Shown here: piece after piece, positions 24,779 through 33,134 of the stretch
Position numbering within the stretch: the first letter of the stretch is position 1
Layout of the letters: every line of letters starts with the position of its first letter
From: Paramicrobacterium sp051513965
GTDB taxonomy: Bacteria > Actinomycetota > Actinomycetes > Actinomycetales > Microbacteriaceae
Assembly (NCBI RefSeq): GCF_051513965.1
Contig: NZ_CP195847.1
Location: 1,860,001-1,924,000, forward strand
DNA length: 64,000 bases
Direction: 5' to 3'
Program-made: the position numbers and the translations under genes
The notes under the pieces: model-generated
The model's database searches: none
Seen by the model: only the letters and a program-made list of their open reading frames with translations
What the model was told of the DNA's origin: nothing

Positions 24779-25555
24779 TCAGCCGTCGCGACGCCGAAGC
24801 GTGAGAATCTGCTCTGCTCGCGCGAACGGTCCATTCTCGTCGTTCAGCACGGTGGAGGTCAGTCCGACTCCATCGGGACCGAACTGCTGACGTCCGTCGA
24901 TGCCGATCCACTCTCCCGACGGCAGTCGGTGCACATGGATCTGAAGGTCGACGTTCGGAAAGATCAGTCGCTCGGGACTCTCTCGTGCGGAGAGCCCGTT
25001 CGTCGTGTCGATCAGCCGCACCAGGTGCGCGAGCGGCGAGACGCTGTCGGTGTCCACGAGAGGATGCTCGGACCGCAGCCACGACCGGCGGTGCCCGGGC
25101 CGGCTTCCGTCGATCGTGCGGAACTCGACGGACTCGATGAAGCCGCCGGGCCACGGTGACATGCCGGTCCACGGCTCCGAGGCGCTGACCGGAGGCATCG
25201 GTTCGTCTTCGACGCCCTGCAGGTCGCCGGTGTCGCTGGTGTGGAGGAGCCACGCGCGTGCCGAGATCGCTGTCCGCTCGCCGCAGATCATGTCCGCCTG
25301 CACCAGCTCGATCGTCCGACCCGGGCGAAGCACCTGTGTGCGAACCTCGAATTCTCCGCCCTCGATGATCCCGTAGATCTCGAAGCTCAGTCGAGCGATG
25401 CGCAGGCCCTCTCGGGAGAACTCTCTGTCGATCACGTGTGTCAGCAGTCCGGATGCCGGTGCCATGTGCTGCTCGTGCTCATTCCACGCGCCCTGTGCGT
25501 GAATGGTCGACTCGAATCTGTTTCCGCCGAGGTCGCGGTAGTACGGCTCTGTCAT
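24779..25555 (-). CDS. Acyl-CoA thioesterase-like (double hotdog) protein
   Basis: A 258-residue protein resembling the thioesterase-like superfamily with two hotdog folds: N-terminal GLLTHVIDREFSREGLRIARLSFEIYG and EFEVRTQVLRPGRTIELVQA, C-terminal LAHLVRLIDTTNGLS and DLQIHVHRLPSGEWIGIDGRQQFGPDGVGLTSTVLNDENGPFARAEQIL. It probably hydrolyses acyl-CoA esters; the substrate is not predictable. CAGACT lies 7 bases before the ATG (possible leaderless start). It is upstream of sseA in the same orientation. Confidence 0.8.
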   Translation of the reverse strand: MTEPYYRDLGGNRFESTIHAQGAWNEHEQHMAPASGLLTHVIDREFSREGLRIARLSFEIYGIIEGGEFEVRTQVLRPGRTIELVQADMICGERTAISARAWLLHTSDTGDLQGVEDEPMPPVSASEPWTGMSPWPGGFIESVEFRTIDGSRPGHRRSWLRSEHPLVDTDSVSPLAHLVRLIDTTNGLSARESPERLIFPNVDLQIHVHRLPSGEWIGIDGRQQFGPDGVGLTSTVLNDENGPFARAEQILTLRRRDG

Positions 25556-25584
25556 CAGCTTCAGTCTGCCACGTGAGACGCAGA

Positions 25585-25622
25585 GTGGGGCGGATGCCGG
25601 CCTGAACCGGCATCCGCCCCAC
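25585..25622. terminator. Hairpin terminator after nrdF
   Basis: A perfect 16-bp stem GTGGGGCGGATGCCGG (25585-25600) / 25607-25622 with a 6-base loop lies 15 bases past the nrdF stop. There is no U-tract; it resembles the strong stem-only terminators common in actinobacteria. It also separates nrdF from the thioesterase promoter. Confidence 0.8.
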
Positions 25623-25637
25623 GAGCGATCTGGTCTC

Positions 25638-26618
25638 TTAGAAGTCCCAGTCCTCGTCTTCCGTCGAGACGGCCTTGCCGATGACGTACGACGAGCCCGA
25701 CCCCGAGAAGAAGTCGTGGTTCTCGTCGGCGTTCGGCGAGAGCGCCGACAGGATCGATGGGTTCACGTCGGTGACGGTCTTCGGGAACATCGGCTCATAG
25801 CCGAGGTTCATCAGCGCCTTGTTCGCGTTATAGTGCAGGAACTTCTTGACGTCCTCGGTCAGGCCGACGCCGTCATAGAGGTCCTGCGTGTACTGAACCT
25901 CGTTCTCGTAGAGCTCGTACAGCAGGTTGAACGTGTAGTCCTTCAGTTCATCCCGCTCGGCCTCGGTGACCTTCTCGAGGCCCTTCTGGTACTTGTAGCC
26001 GATGTAGTACCCGTGCACGGCCTCGTCGCGGATGATCAGACGGATCAGGTCCGCCGTGTTGGTCAGCTTCGCGCGGCTCGACCAGTACATGGGAAGGTAG
26101 AAGCCGGAGTAGAAGAGGAAGGACTCGAGCAGCGTCGAGGCCACCTTCCGCTTCAGAGGCTCGTCACCTCGGTAGTAGTCGATGATGATGGATGCCTTGC
26201 GCTGAAGGTTCTCGTTCTCGACCGACCAGCGGAACGCCTCGTCGATCTCCTTCGTCGAGCACAGCGTCGAGAAGATCGACGAGTAGCTCTTCGCGTGGAC
26301 GGACTCCATGAAGGCGATGTTGGTGTACACGGCCTCCTCGTGCGGCGTCACAGCATCCGGGATGAGCGACACGGCGCCCACGGTTCCCTGAATCGTGTCG
26401 AGCAGCGTGAGCCCGGTGAACACGCGCATGGTGAGCTCCTGCTCCTGCGCGTTCAGCGTGTTCCACGACTGCACGTCGTTCGACAGCGGAACCTTCTCGG
26501 GGAGCCAGAAGTTTCCGGTGAGGCGGTGCCACACCTCGACGTCCTTCTCGTCCTCGATGCGGTTCCAGTTGATCGCTTGAACGTGGTCGACCAGCTTGAG
26601 CTTCTCTGGAGGGGTCAC
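25638..26618 (-). CDS. nrdF: Class Ib ribonucleotide reductase beta subunit
   Basis: A 326-residue radical-generating subunit. Metal ligands and the radical tyrosine are in EEAVYTNIAFMESVHAKSYSS (Tyr after HAKS), with a second ligand set in IIRDEAVHGYYIGY. The C-terminal tail ends SSYVIGKAVSTEDEDWDF, the peptide that docks to NrdE. It houses a dimanganese (or diiron) tyrosyl cofactor, assembled with reduced NrdI. GTG start after AAAGGAAACCA, 37 bases downstream of nrdE. Last gene of nrdHIEF. Confidence 0.97.
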   Translation of the reverse strand: MTPPEKLKLVDHVQAINWNRIEDEKDVEVWHRLTGNFWLPEKVPLSNDVQSWNTLNAQEQELTMRVFTGLTLLDTIQGTVGAVSLIPDAVTPHEEAVYTNIAFMESVHAKSYSSIFSTLCSTKEIDEAFRWSVENENLQRKASIIIDYYRGDEPLKRKVASTLLESFLFYSGFYLPMYWSSRAKLTNTADLIRLIIRDEAVHGYYIGYKYQKGLEKVTEAERDELKDYTFNLLYELYENEVQYTQDLYDGVGLTEDVKKFLHYNANKALMNLGYEPMFPKTVTDVNPSILSALSPNADENHDFFSGSGSSYVIGKAVSTEDEDWDF

Positions 26619-26655
26619 TGGTTTCCTTTACCTTTCACGTATCGTGTCGCGGCGT

Positions 26656-28785
26656 TTAGAGCATGCAGCTGACGCACTCGCTGACGTCGGTTCCTTCGAG
26701 TGCGAGCTGGCGCAGACGGATGTAGTAGATCGTCTTGATGCCCTTGCGCCATGCGTAGATCTGCGCGCGGTTGATGTCACGTGTAGTCGCCGAGTCCTTG
26801 AAGAACAGCGTGAGGGAGAGACCCTGGTCGACGTGCTGCGTTGCCGCGGCGTAGGTGTCGATGATCTTCTCGTAGCCGATCTCGTAGGCGTCGGTGTAGT
26901 ACTCGAGGTTGTCGTTCGTCATGAACGGCGCCGGGTAGTACACACGGCCGATCTTGCCTTCCTTGCGGATCTCGATCTTCGAGGCGATCGGGTGGATCGA
27001 TGACGTGGAGTTGTTGATGTACGAGATCGACCCCGTCGGCGGAACCGCCTGCAGGTTCTGGTTGTAGATCCCGTGCTTCTGGACGTCGTCCTTCAGCTGC
27101 TCCCAGTCTTCCTGAGTCGGGATGTGCACGTGGGCGAACAGCTCACGCACCTTCTCCGTCTCCGGTTCCCACACCTGCTCGATGTACTTCGTGAAGAACT
27201 CGCCCGACGCGTACTTCGAGTCTTCGAAGCCTTCGAAGACCTCACCGCGCTCCTTGGCGATCGTGTTCGACGCACGGAGTGCGTGGTAGAGCACCGTGTA
27301 GAAGTAGATGTTCGTGAAGTCGATGCCCTCTTCGCTGCCGTAGTGCACGTGCTCACGCGCCAGGTAGCCGTGAAGGTTCATCTGCCCGAGACCGATGGCG
27401 TGGGACTTGTCGTTGCCATCCTCGATGGAGCGGACCGAGTTGATGTGGCTCTGATCCGACACCGAGGTGAGACCACGGATCGCCGTCTCGATGGAGCGGC
27501 CGAAGTCCGGCGAGTCCATCGTCAGCGCGATGTTGAGCGAGCCCAGGTTGCAGGAGATGTCCTTGCCGATCTGGTCATAGGAGAGATCGGTGTTGTAGGT
27601 CGTCGGAGTGTTGACCTGGAGGATCTCCGAGCACAGGTTCGACATGTTGATGCGGCCCTTGATCGGGTTCGCCCGGTTCACGGTGTCTTCGAACACGATG
27701 TAGGGGTAACCCGACTCGAACTGGATCTCGGCGAGAGTCTGGAAGAACTCGCGCGCGTTGATCTTCGTCTTCGAGATGCGGGAATCGTCGACCATCTCCT
27801 GGTACTTCTCCGACACGGAGATGTCGCCGAAGGGCACACCGTACACACGCTCGACGTCGTAGGGCGAGAACAGGTACATGTCCTCCCCCTTCTTCGCGAG
27901 CTCGAAGGTGATGTCGGGGATGACCACACCGAGCGAGAGGGTCTTGATGCGGATCTTCTCATCGGCGTTCTCTCGCTTGGTGTCGAGGAAACGCAGGATG
28001 TCCGGGTGGTGGGCGTTGAGGTAGACAGCACCTGCGCCCTGACGAGCGCCCAGCTGATTCGCATAGCTGAAGGAGTCCTCGAGGAGCTTCATCACGGGGA
28101 TGATTCCCGAAGACTGGTTCTCGATCTTCTTGATCGGCGCACCCGACTCACGGATGTTGGAGAGCAGGAGTGCCACGCCGCCGCCGCGCTTCGAGAGCTG
28201 CAGAGCCGAGTTGATGCCTCGGGCGATCGACTCCATGTTGTCTTCGATGCGCAGCAGGAAGCACGAGACGAGCTCGCCTCGCTGGGCTTTCCCCGTGTTC
28301 AGGAACGTCGGCGTCGCCGGCTGGAAGCGTCCGGAGATGATCTCCTCGACGAGGTTGATCGCGAGCTCCTCATCTCCTTGCGCGAGGCCGAGCGCAGTCA
28401 TCACGACGCGGTCCTCGAAGCGCTCGAGGTAGCGCTTGCCGTCGAACGTCTTCAGCGTGTACGACGTGTAGTACTTGAACGCGCCGAGGAACGTCTGGAA
28501 GCGGAACTTCTTCGAGTACGCGAGGTCGTTGAGCTTCGTGATGAACTCGAACGAGTACTGGTCGAGAACGGCCTTCTCGTAGTACTGCTTCTCGACGAGG
28601 TAGTCGAGGCGCTCCTTCAGCGAGTGGAAGAACACCGTGTTCTGATTGACGTGCTGAAGGAAGAACTCGCGTGCGGCTTCCTTGTCTTTGTCGAACTGAA
28701 TCTGCCCGTCGGGTCCATAGAGATTCAGCATCGCGTTGAGCGAGTGGTAGTCCATGGCGTTCCGGGTCGCTAGCTCGTCGGTCAC
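26656..28785 (-). CDS. nrdE: Class Ib ribonucleotide reductase alpha subunit
   Basis: A 709-residue catalytic subunit reducing ribonucleoside diphosphates. Active-site redox cysteines are in GELVSCFLLRIED and ISCNLGSLNIA, the thiyl-radical Cys in SNLCSEILQ, and the C-terminal shuttle pair is CVSC in DVSECVSCML. The short N-terminus lacks a functional ATP-cone, as is usual for NrdE. The GTG start at 28785 overlaps the nrdI stop (GTGA), so the longer frame starting at 28881 is rejected. Confidence 0.96.
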   Translation of the reverse strand: MTDELATRNAMDYHSLNAMLNLYGPDGQIQFDKDKEAAREFFLQHVNQNTVFFHSLKERLDYLVEKQYYEKAVLDQYSFEFITKLNDLAYSKKFRFQTFLGAFKYYTSYTLKTFDGKRYLERFEDRVVMTALGLAQGDEELAINLVEEIISGRFQPATPTFLNTGKAQRGELVSCFLLRIEDNMESIARGINSALQLSKRGGGVALLLSNIRESGAPIKKIENQSSGIIPVMKLLEDSFSYANQLGARQGAGAVYLNAHHPDILRFLDTKRENADEKIRIKTLSLGVVIPDITFELAKKGEDMYLFSPYDVERVYGVPFGDISVSEKYQEMVDDSRISKTKINAREFFQTLAEIQFESGYPYIVFEDTVNRANPIKGRINMSNLCSEILQVNTPTTYNTDLSYDQIGKDISCNLGSLNIALTMDSPDFGRSIETAIRGLTSVSDQSHINSVRSIEDGNDKSHAIGLGQMNLHGYLAREHVHYGSEEGIDFTNIYFYTVLYHALRASNTIAKERGEVFEGFEDSKYASGEFFTKYIEQVWEPETEKVRELFAHVHIPTQEDWEQLKDDVQKHGIYNQNLQAVPPTGSISYINNSTSSIHPIASKIEIRKEGKIGRVYYPAPFMTNDNLEYYTDAYEIGYEKIIDTYAAATQHVDQGLSLTLFFKDSATTRDINRAQIYAWRKGIKTIYYIRLRQLALEGTDVSECVSCML

Positions 28786-29183
28786 TGTTGCTTCCAAAAT
28801 CGGTCCAATCCTTCGTGGACGACGCTCACATCGTCCGGCGTTCCAAACAGTTCGAATCGGTAGAGGGTCGGCACCTTGCATTTGGCCGAAATGATGTCGC
28901 CAGCCAGGCAGTACGCTTCCCCGAAGTTCGTATTGCCTGCGGCGATAACCCCCCTGATCAGGCCTCGGTTCTTCTCGTCGTTGAGAAATTTGATGACCTG
29001 TTTGGGCACTGCTCCGCGCCCATTTCCTCCGCCGTAAGTCGGCGTGAGGAGCACATACGGCTCCGAGACACTCAGCGCGGGCTCTTTAGGCAAGAGCGGA
29101 ATCCGCGCGGCGGGCATCCCGAGCTTCTCGACAAACCGGTGCGTATTTCCCGAGACGCTCGAGAAATAGACCAGTCGAGTCAT
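28782..29183 (-). CDS. nrdI: Flavodoxin-like NrdI
   Basis: A 133-residue flavodoxin-like protein that supplies superoxide or peroxide to assemble the NrdF Mn2-tyrosyl radical. FMN phosphate loop SSVSGNTHRF at the N-terminus, PTYGGGNGRGAVPKQ and GNTNFGEAYC later. Preceded by AGGAGGTGA, a strong ribosome-binding site. The stop is coupled to the nrdE GTG. Confidence 0.96.
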   Translation of the reverse strand: MTRLVYFSSVSGNTHRFVEKLGMPAARIPLLPKEPALSVSEPYVLLTPTYGGGNGRGAVPKQVIKFLNDEKNRGLIRGVIAAGNTNFGEAYCLAGDIISAKCKVPTLYRFELFGTPDDVSVVHEGLDRFWKQQ

Positions 29184-29211
29184 GATGCGTCACCTCCTGT
29201 GACCGAACCGA

Positions 29212-29238
29212 GCGTGACGATCATCCCTGCCGTCACGC
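29212..29238 (-). other. Intercistronic hairpin nrdH-nrdI
   Basis: Arms GCGTGACG (29212-29219) and CGTCACGC (29231-29238) with an 11-base loop lie in the 77-base gap between nrdH and nrdI. It may partly terminate or stabilise mRNA ends and so set nrdH apart from nrdIEF. Confidence 0.5.
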
Positions 29239-29260
29239 GATGCACGGCACCGTCCGGCGT

Positions 29261-29494
29261 CTAGCCGAGGCGAGCTGCGAGCTCGTTGATCTTGTCCGGA
29301 CGGAAGCCCGACCAGTGCTCGTCATCAGCGATCACGACGGGCGCCTGGAGGTACCCGAGCGCCTTCACCTGCTCGAGCGCAGCCTCGTCTTCAGAAAGGT
29401 CGTGAACCTCGTACTCAAGGCCCTTGCTGTCGAGTGCGCGATACGTTGCCGTGCACTGAACGCAGGAGGGCTTCGTGTAGACCGTGATTGCCAT
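29261..29494 (-). CDS. nrdH: Glutaredoxin-like NrdH
   Basis: A 77-residue glutaredoxin-like electron donor to NrdE. The redox motif CVQC (11-14) follows VYTKPS, and the C-terminal WSGFRPDKI is the NrdH signature that fits thioredoxin reductase. First gene of the nrdHIEF operon, downstream of the regulatory region at 29.5-29.8 kb. RBS GGGAAAGG lies upstream. Confidence 0.96.
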   Translation of the reverse strand: MAITVYTKPSCVQCTATYRALDSKGLEYEVHDLSEDEAALEQVKALGYLQAPVVIADDEHWSGFRPDKINELAARLG

Positions 29495-29559
29495 GATTCA
29501 AGACCTTTCCCAACATAAAATCTTTGAGCTCCCCGGCATTCCCCCGCCGGGCTTCCAAT

Positions 29560-29571
29560 ACTACATATAGT
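29560..29571. promoter_or_regulatory. NrdR-box-like palindrome
   Basis: ACTACATATAGT, near-perfect dyad, overlaps the presumed -10 of the nrdHIEF promoter. It resembles the AT-rich core of NrdR boxes. NrdR boxes usually come in pairs; a second, poorer copy (AGTTACAGACGTGTAGTT, 29604-29621) lies 47 bases away, which is not the standard spacing. Confidence 0.5.
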
Positions 29572-29619
29572 TCTCGGTTTTGAGTGGAACCCCAAGGGAT
29601 AGTAGTTACAGACGTGTAG

Positions 29620-29751
29620 TTTTCCACTGCACTTTCCACCGTTTTTCGCGAGTTATCCACCGCCTGTCCACGGTTTCTCGCTCCTTAGATACAACGCTTA
29701 AATGGTCGAATACCTGCCCTTTCTCAGCACATGCTCGGCGTGTCGTCCACA
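29620..29751 (+). promoter_or_regulatory. Cluster of DnaA-box-like sequences
   Basis: Sites on the plus strand: TTTTCCACT (29620-29628), CTTTCCACC (29632-29640), TTATCCACC (29653-29661), CTGTCCACG (29664-29672) and TCGTCCACA (29743-29751). The third and fifth are one to two bases from the TTATCCACA / TTGTCCACA consensus. The first four fall within 53 bases, upstream of the nrd promoter. Confidence 0.5.
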
Positions 29752-29828
29752 GGCTCGAAAATATCTTGAGCCACCGACATTCTTTGGGCGTGTCGGCGTG
29801 TCTCTCGACGGACTTACACTTGTCAATC

Positions 29829-31031
29829 GTGACTAGCTATTCGAGCCTTCTCCGCACCCCCGGCGTCGCCCGGATCATCAGTGCTCAGCTGGTCGCGCGC
29901 TTTCCCGGCGGCATGCTCTCTCTTGCCTTTCTGATCTTCATCGAGCACAAGACCGGCCAGTACGCCGATGCGGGTCTCGTCCTCGCAGCCACGAGCATCG
30001 GGCAGGCGATTGCGGGCCCTCTGACGAGCCGCTGGATGGGTCAATGGGGCATGCGACGCGTGCTCAGTCTGACGCTCGCCGTGTGCACTCTCGCCGTCCT
30101 CACCATCGCGCTCGTGCCGCTGCCGCTGCCCGCCTACATCGCACTCGGTCTGCTCACCGGACTCAGCACGCCGCCGATCCAACCTGCCGTCCGGACGATC
30201 TACCCCAAGCTCGTCAACTCGACCCAGCTCACACCGCTGTTCTCGCTCGACGCGTCCGCGCAGGAGATCATCTGGGTGCTCGGCCCGGTGGCGACGACGT
30301 TCGTGTCGACGCAGATCGCCCCCGTGTGGAGCATCCTGATCGCGGCCGGCCTGATGGTCGGCGGCGGCATCTGGTTCATCGCATCCCCGGAGGTCGGCCG
30401 CGTTCGAATCCCGCCGAGTCGGCGACGATTCGGCAGCGTCCTCTCCAAGCCGACCGTCCTCATCGGCACACTGACCGGATTCCTCCTGGTCGGAGCCTGC
30501 GCCGCGGTGGAGGCGGGCGTTGTCGCCACATTCGGTGACGAGGGCCTCGGCGCGGGAATCGTCCTCGCCATCTTCTCATCGGGAAGCCTCGTGGGCGGGC
30601 TCGCATTCGGGCACGTGCCGATCAGCTCATGGGCGCTCGCACGCCGCATGTTCCTCGTGAGCCTCGGCATGGCCGCAGCAACCGCGGGCCTCGGGATGTG
30701 GTGGCTCGCGGGGACGCTGTTCATCGCCGGTGCGGGCATCGCACCCGCGCTGGCCGTGATCTTCGCGATCGTGTCATCGAGCGTGAAGTTCAGCGACACT
30801 GCGGAGGCCTATGGCTGGATCGGCACCGGGCAGCTCATCGGCTCTGCCATCGGCTCGGCCGTCGCCGGATTCCTCATCGACCACAACGGGCCGCCCGGAG
30901 CCCTCTGGGCGGCCGCATCCCTGGCCTTCCTCGGCTTCCTCGCGCCGCTCTTCCTGCGCAAGTGGCTTCCCGATCTACGTGGAAAGGACGCCTCTCCACT
31001 GCCGGACACCGAACCCGTCCAGACACTCTGA
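29829..31031 (+). CDS. MFS transporter
   Basis: A 400-residue major facilitator with about 12 transmembrane helices. The N-terminal half carries GPLTSRWMGQWGMRRVLSL, a variant of the MFS loop 2-3 motif. The frame is open to 29580 but the start is set at GTG 29829, giving VTSYSSLLRTPGVARIISAQL and a normal N-terminus; TACACT lies 8 bases before it. Substrate unknown; the family is often annotated as a drug or sugar exporter. Convergent with the FMN reductase gene, 4 bases apart. Confidence 0.87.
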   Translation: MTSYSSLLRTPGVARIISAQLVARFPGGMLSLAFLIFIEHKTGQYADAGLVLAATSIGQAIAGPLTSRWMGQWGMRRVLSLTLAVCTLAVLTIALVPLPLPAYIALGLLTGLSTPPIQPAVRTIYPKLVNSTQLTPLFSLDASAQEIIWVLGPVATTFVSTQIAPVWSILIAAGLMVGGGIWFIASPEVGRVRIPPSRRRFGSVLSKPTVLIGTLTGFLLVGACAAVEAGVVATFGDEGLGAGIVLAIFSSGSLVGGLAFGHVPISSWALARRMFLVSLGMAAATAGLGMWWLAGTLFIAGAGIAPALAVIFAIVSSSVKFSDTAEAYGWIGTGQLIGSAIGSAVAGFLIDHNGPPGALWAAASLAFLGFLAPLFLRKWLPDLRGKDASPLPDTEPVQTL

Positions 31032-31035
31032 GGCT

Positions 31036-31647
31036 CTAGACAGGCTGCTCCACGAGGCTCGCAACCGGAGCCGAACGGGCGCCTTCGCAGCGCGCGTGCA
31101 GATCGTCGATCATCCGCTCGCAGGCCGCTGTGGCCTGCTCGGGAGCATCGAACTCCACACCGCTCACACGCGCTGTGACGTCGCCGATCGCGACCGGTGT
31201 GCGCACCGCGGCCATGCCGCGAGAACGAAGCGAGCGTCTCAGGCGACTCCACTGACTCGGCGCCGCTCGGCCGTACGAGACCAGGCCCACGGGCTTCTCC
31301 CGCCATTCCTCGGTGAGGAAGTCGAGGGCGTTTCGCACGACGGGTGAGAACCCCTCTCCGAAAGCCGGTGCGACGAGGATGACGGCATCCGCTTTCATCA
31401 CTCGCTCGCTCCATGCTTGCGTGTGTTCGTGCTGATACTCGCCCGGCCCGCAGGCCGTCGGCTCGTCCATGAACGGGAGATCGAGTTCGAGAAGGTCGAC
31501 GAAATCGATGGAGAACCTGCCGGAGTCAACCAGCAGGTCGTTCACCCAGAGGGTGACGGGCAGGGCCGTCCGGCCGGGGCGCACGCTGCCGAGAACCAGC
31601 AGGACGCGTGCTGGGAGTCCCTGAGACTCTGAAATGGCGTGTGACAT
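31036..31647 (-). CDS. NAD(P)H-dependent FMN reductase
   Basis: A 203-residue flavodoxin-fold reductase. The phosphate-binding loop is LVLGSVRPGRTALPV near residue 17, and the isoalloxazine-side loop is APAFGEGFSPVVRNALDFL, typical of the NADPH-dependent FMN reductase family. Such enzymes provide reduced flavin to two-component monooxygenases. It is divergent from an acyl-CoA-dehydrogenase-fold gene with 280 bases between, a suggestive arrangement. Confidence 0.88.
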   Translation of the reverse strand: MSHAISESQGLPARVLLVLGSVRPGRTALPVTLWVNDLLVDSGRFSIDFVDLLELDLPFMDEPTACGPGEYQHEHTQAWSERVMKADAVILVAPAFGEGFSPVVRNALDFLTEEWREKPVGLVSYGRAAPSQWSRLRRSLRSRGMAAVRTPVAIGDVTARVSGVEFDAPEQATAACERMIDDLHARCEGARSAPVASLVEQPV

Positions 31648-31776
31648 CGTTTGACGTTTATTTCTGCGACCGTTTCGCGTATGGGGGATTATTAGGGAAT
31701 CGGGAGTTGCAAGCTCCCTGTGCTCATTCTCGCAATGCCCCCTCTTTCACGCGCGCCCCAGTTTAGGGGTGAAAAC

Positions 31777-31839
31777 ATGAGCATTCATCATTTATACACC
31801 GAGTGCGGCCGCCTTTGGGGCAACATCCAGCAAGCATGA
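31777..31839 (+). CDS. Possible 20-residue leader peptide
   Basis: An ATG with AGGGGTG upstream encodes MSIHHLYTECGRLWGNIQQA, ending at TGA 88 bases before the ACAD-like gene. It has one Cys and a TTA Leu codon, rare in this genome. It might be a regulatory upstream ORF, but such a short frame can occur by chance. Confidence 0.25.
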   Translation: MSIHHLYTECGRLWGNIQQA

Positions 31840-31927
31840 CGTTTACCAGGCCAACCGCCGACCTGACGATGAGATCCGGTGAGAGCATAGGAGCGTCCCT
31901 ACCGCGCTGCCACAGGAGGAAACCACG

Positions 31928-33079
31928 ATGCCCGAACTTCTCACCGACGCCCTGCTGGAGACCATCCGCGCACGCGCCGCAGGCTATGACCGAGACAACA
32001 GCTTCTTCGACGACGACCTCAACGATCTGATCGACGCGCAGTATCTGACCGCGTTCGTCCCGCGTGAACTCGGCGGCCCCGGCCTCACTCTGAACGAGGT
32101 CTCCCAACAGCAGCGTCGCCTCGCCGGCGCGTCGCCCGCCACTGCGCTCGCGGTGAACATGCACCTCGTCTGGACGGGCGTCGCACGTCAACTACATGAC
32201 CGAGGCGACGGCTCGTTGGACTTTGTACTCGAGGGAGCTCGCGACGGCGAGATCTATGCCTTTGGGATCAGCGAGGCGGGCAACGACCTCGTGCTGGTGG
32301 GGTCTGACTCGGAAGCCCGCCCAGACGGCGGGGGTGGCTACAGCTTCTATGGAACCAAGATCTTCACATCGCTCTCCCCCGCCTGGACGGTGCTCGGCAC
32401 CATGGGACAGGACAGCGACTCCGCGGACGCGCCCAAGGTCGTCTACGGCTTCGTTCGTCGCGAAGACGGCGGGTTCACGATCAAGGACGATTGGGACACC
32501 GTCGGCATGCGTGCGAGTCAGAGCTGCACGACGGTGCTCGAGGGTGCTCACGCACCCGCAGATCGCGTCGTCCGGCGACTCACGCCGGGACCGAACCCCG
32601 ACCCTTTCATCTTCGGAATCTCCTCGAACTTCCAGCTCCTCGTCGCGAGCGTCTACACCGGCATCGCCGAGCGCGCACTCACAATCGCGATCGAGACGGC
32701 GAAGAAACGGACCTCAAAGCTGAAGGCCGGTGCTCCGTACTCTGACGACCCGACGATCCGGTGGCAGGTGGCAGACGCGTGGATGGCGATCGACGCCGTT
32801 CTCCCCCAGATCACAGCGCTGGCGAGCGACATCGAGGACGGCATCGACCACGGCGAGCTGTGGATGCCGAAGCTCTCCAGCGTCAAGGTGCGCGCGACGG
32901 AGATGGCTCGGCAGGTCGTCGACAGCGCCATCCGCGTCTCCGGCGGCAGCAGCTACTTCTCACGGAGCGAACTCGGTCGTCTGTACCGTGACGTGCTTGC
33001 GGGCATCTTCCATCCCTCTGGCGATCTCGCGACCCACAATGCGGTGGCTCAGGCGCTCTTCGGCCCGGTCTCCAGCTGA
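31928..33079 (+). CDS. Acyl-CoA dehydrogenase-fold flavoprotein, probably not a dehydrogenase
   Basis: A 383-residue protein with the three-part ACAD fold: N-terminal helices with ELGGPGLTLNEVSQQQRRLAG, the beta domain YSFYGTKIFTSLSPAW, and C-terminal helices. The family's catalytic Glu (YEGxxEI) is absent; the equivalent segment reads GRLYRDVLAGIFHPSGD, resembling flavin-dependent monooxygenases of the DszC/SfnB type. With the divergent FMN reductase it could form a two-component monooxygenase. Start supported by AGGAGG 9 bases upstream. Substrate unknown. Confidence 0.82.
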   Translation: MPELLTDALLETIRARAAGYDRDNSFFDDDLNDLIDAQYLTAFVPRELGGPGLTLNEVSQQQRRLAGASPATALAVNMHLVWTGVARQLHDRGDGSLDFVLEGARDGEIYAFGISEAGNDLVLVGSDSEARPDGGGGYSFYGTKIFTSLSPAWTVLGTMGQDSDSADAPKVVYGFVRREDGGFTIKDDWDTVGMRASQSCTTVLEGAHAPADRVVRRLTPGPNPDPFIFGISSNFQLLVASVYTGIAERALTIAIETAKKRTSKLKAGAPYSDDPTIRWQVADAWMAIDAVLPQITALASDIEDGIDHGELWMPKLSSVKVRATEMARQVVDSAIRVSGGSSYFSRSELGRLYRDVLAGIFHPSGDLATHNAVAQALFGPVSS

Positions 33080-33099
33080 TCACGCCGTGCGGCGACCCC

Positions 33100-33134
33100 T
33101 TGACCCGGTCAGCGCGTCGCCGCACGATAGGACC
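33100..33134 (+). promoter_or_regulatory. Promoter of the small zinc-ribbon gene
   Basis: TTGACC (33100-33105) and CACGAT (33123-33128) are 17 bases apart, and the -10 ends 6 bases before ATG 33135, predicting a leaderless transcript. Confidence 0.65.

Larger units (their letters stand above)
29495..29828. promoter_or_regulatory. nrd regulatory region (334 bases without a gene)
   Basis: Less GC-rich than its surroundings. Reading towards nrdH it holds DnaA-box-like sites, an NrdR-like box (29560-29571, arms ACTA/TAGT around a TA-rich core), a candidate -35/-10 (TTGGGG, 17 bases, AACTAT on the minus strand) and a 5' UTR hairpin CCCGGC/GCCGGG (29532-29537, 29546-29551). On the plus strand TACACT (29815-29820) lies 8 bases before the MFS GTG. 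Confidence 0.6.

Noticed and set aside
27073..28773. 566-residue open frame antisense to nrdE
   Set aside because: nrdE is unambiguous; the antisense frame is a high-GC artefact rich in Val/Leu/Arg/Glu with no recognisable domain.
29415..29660. 81-residue frame on the minus strand over nrdH and its promoter
   Set aside because: Overlaps nrdH in another frame and the regulatory region; no family signal.
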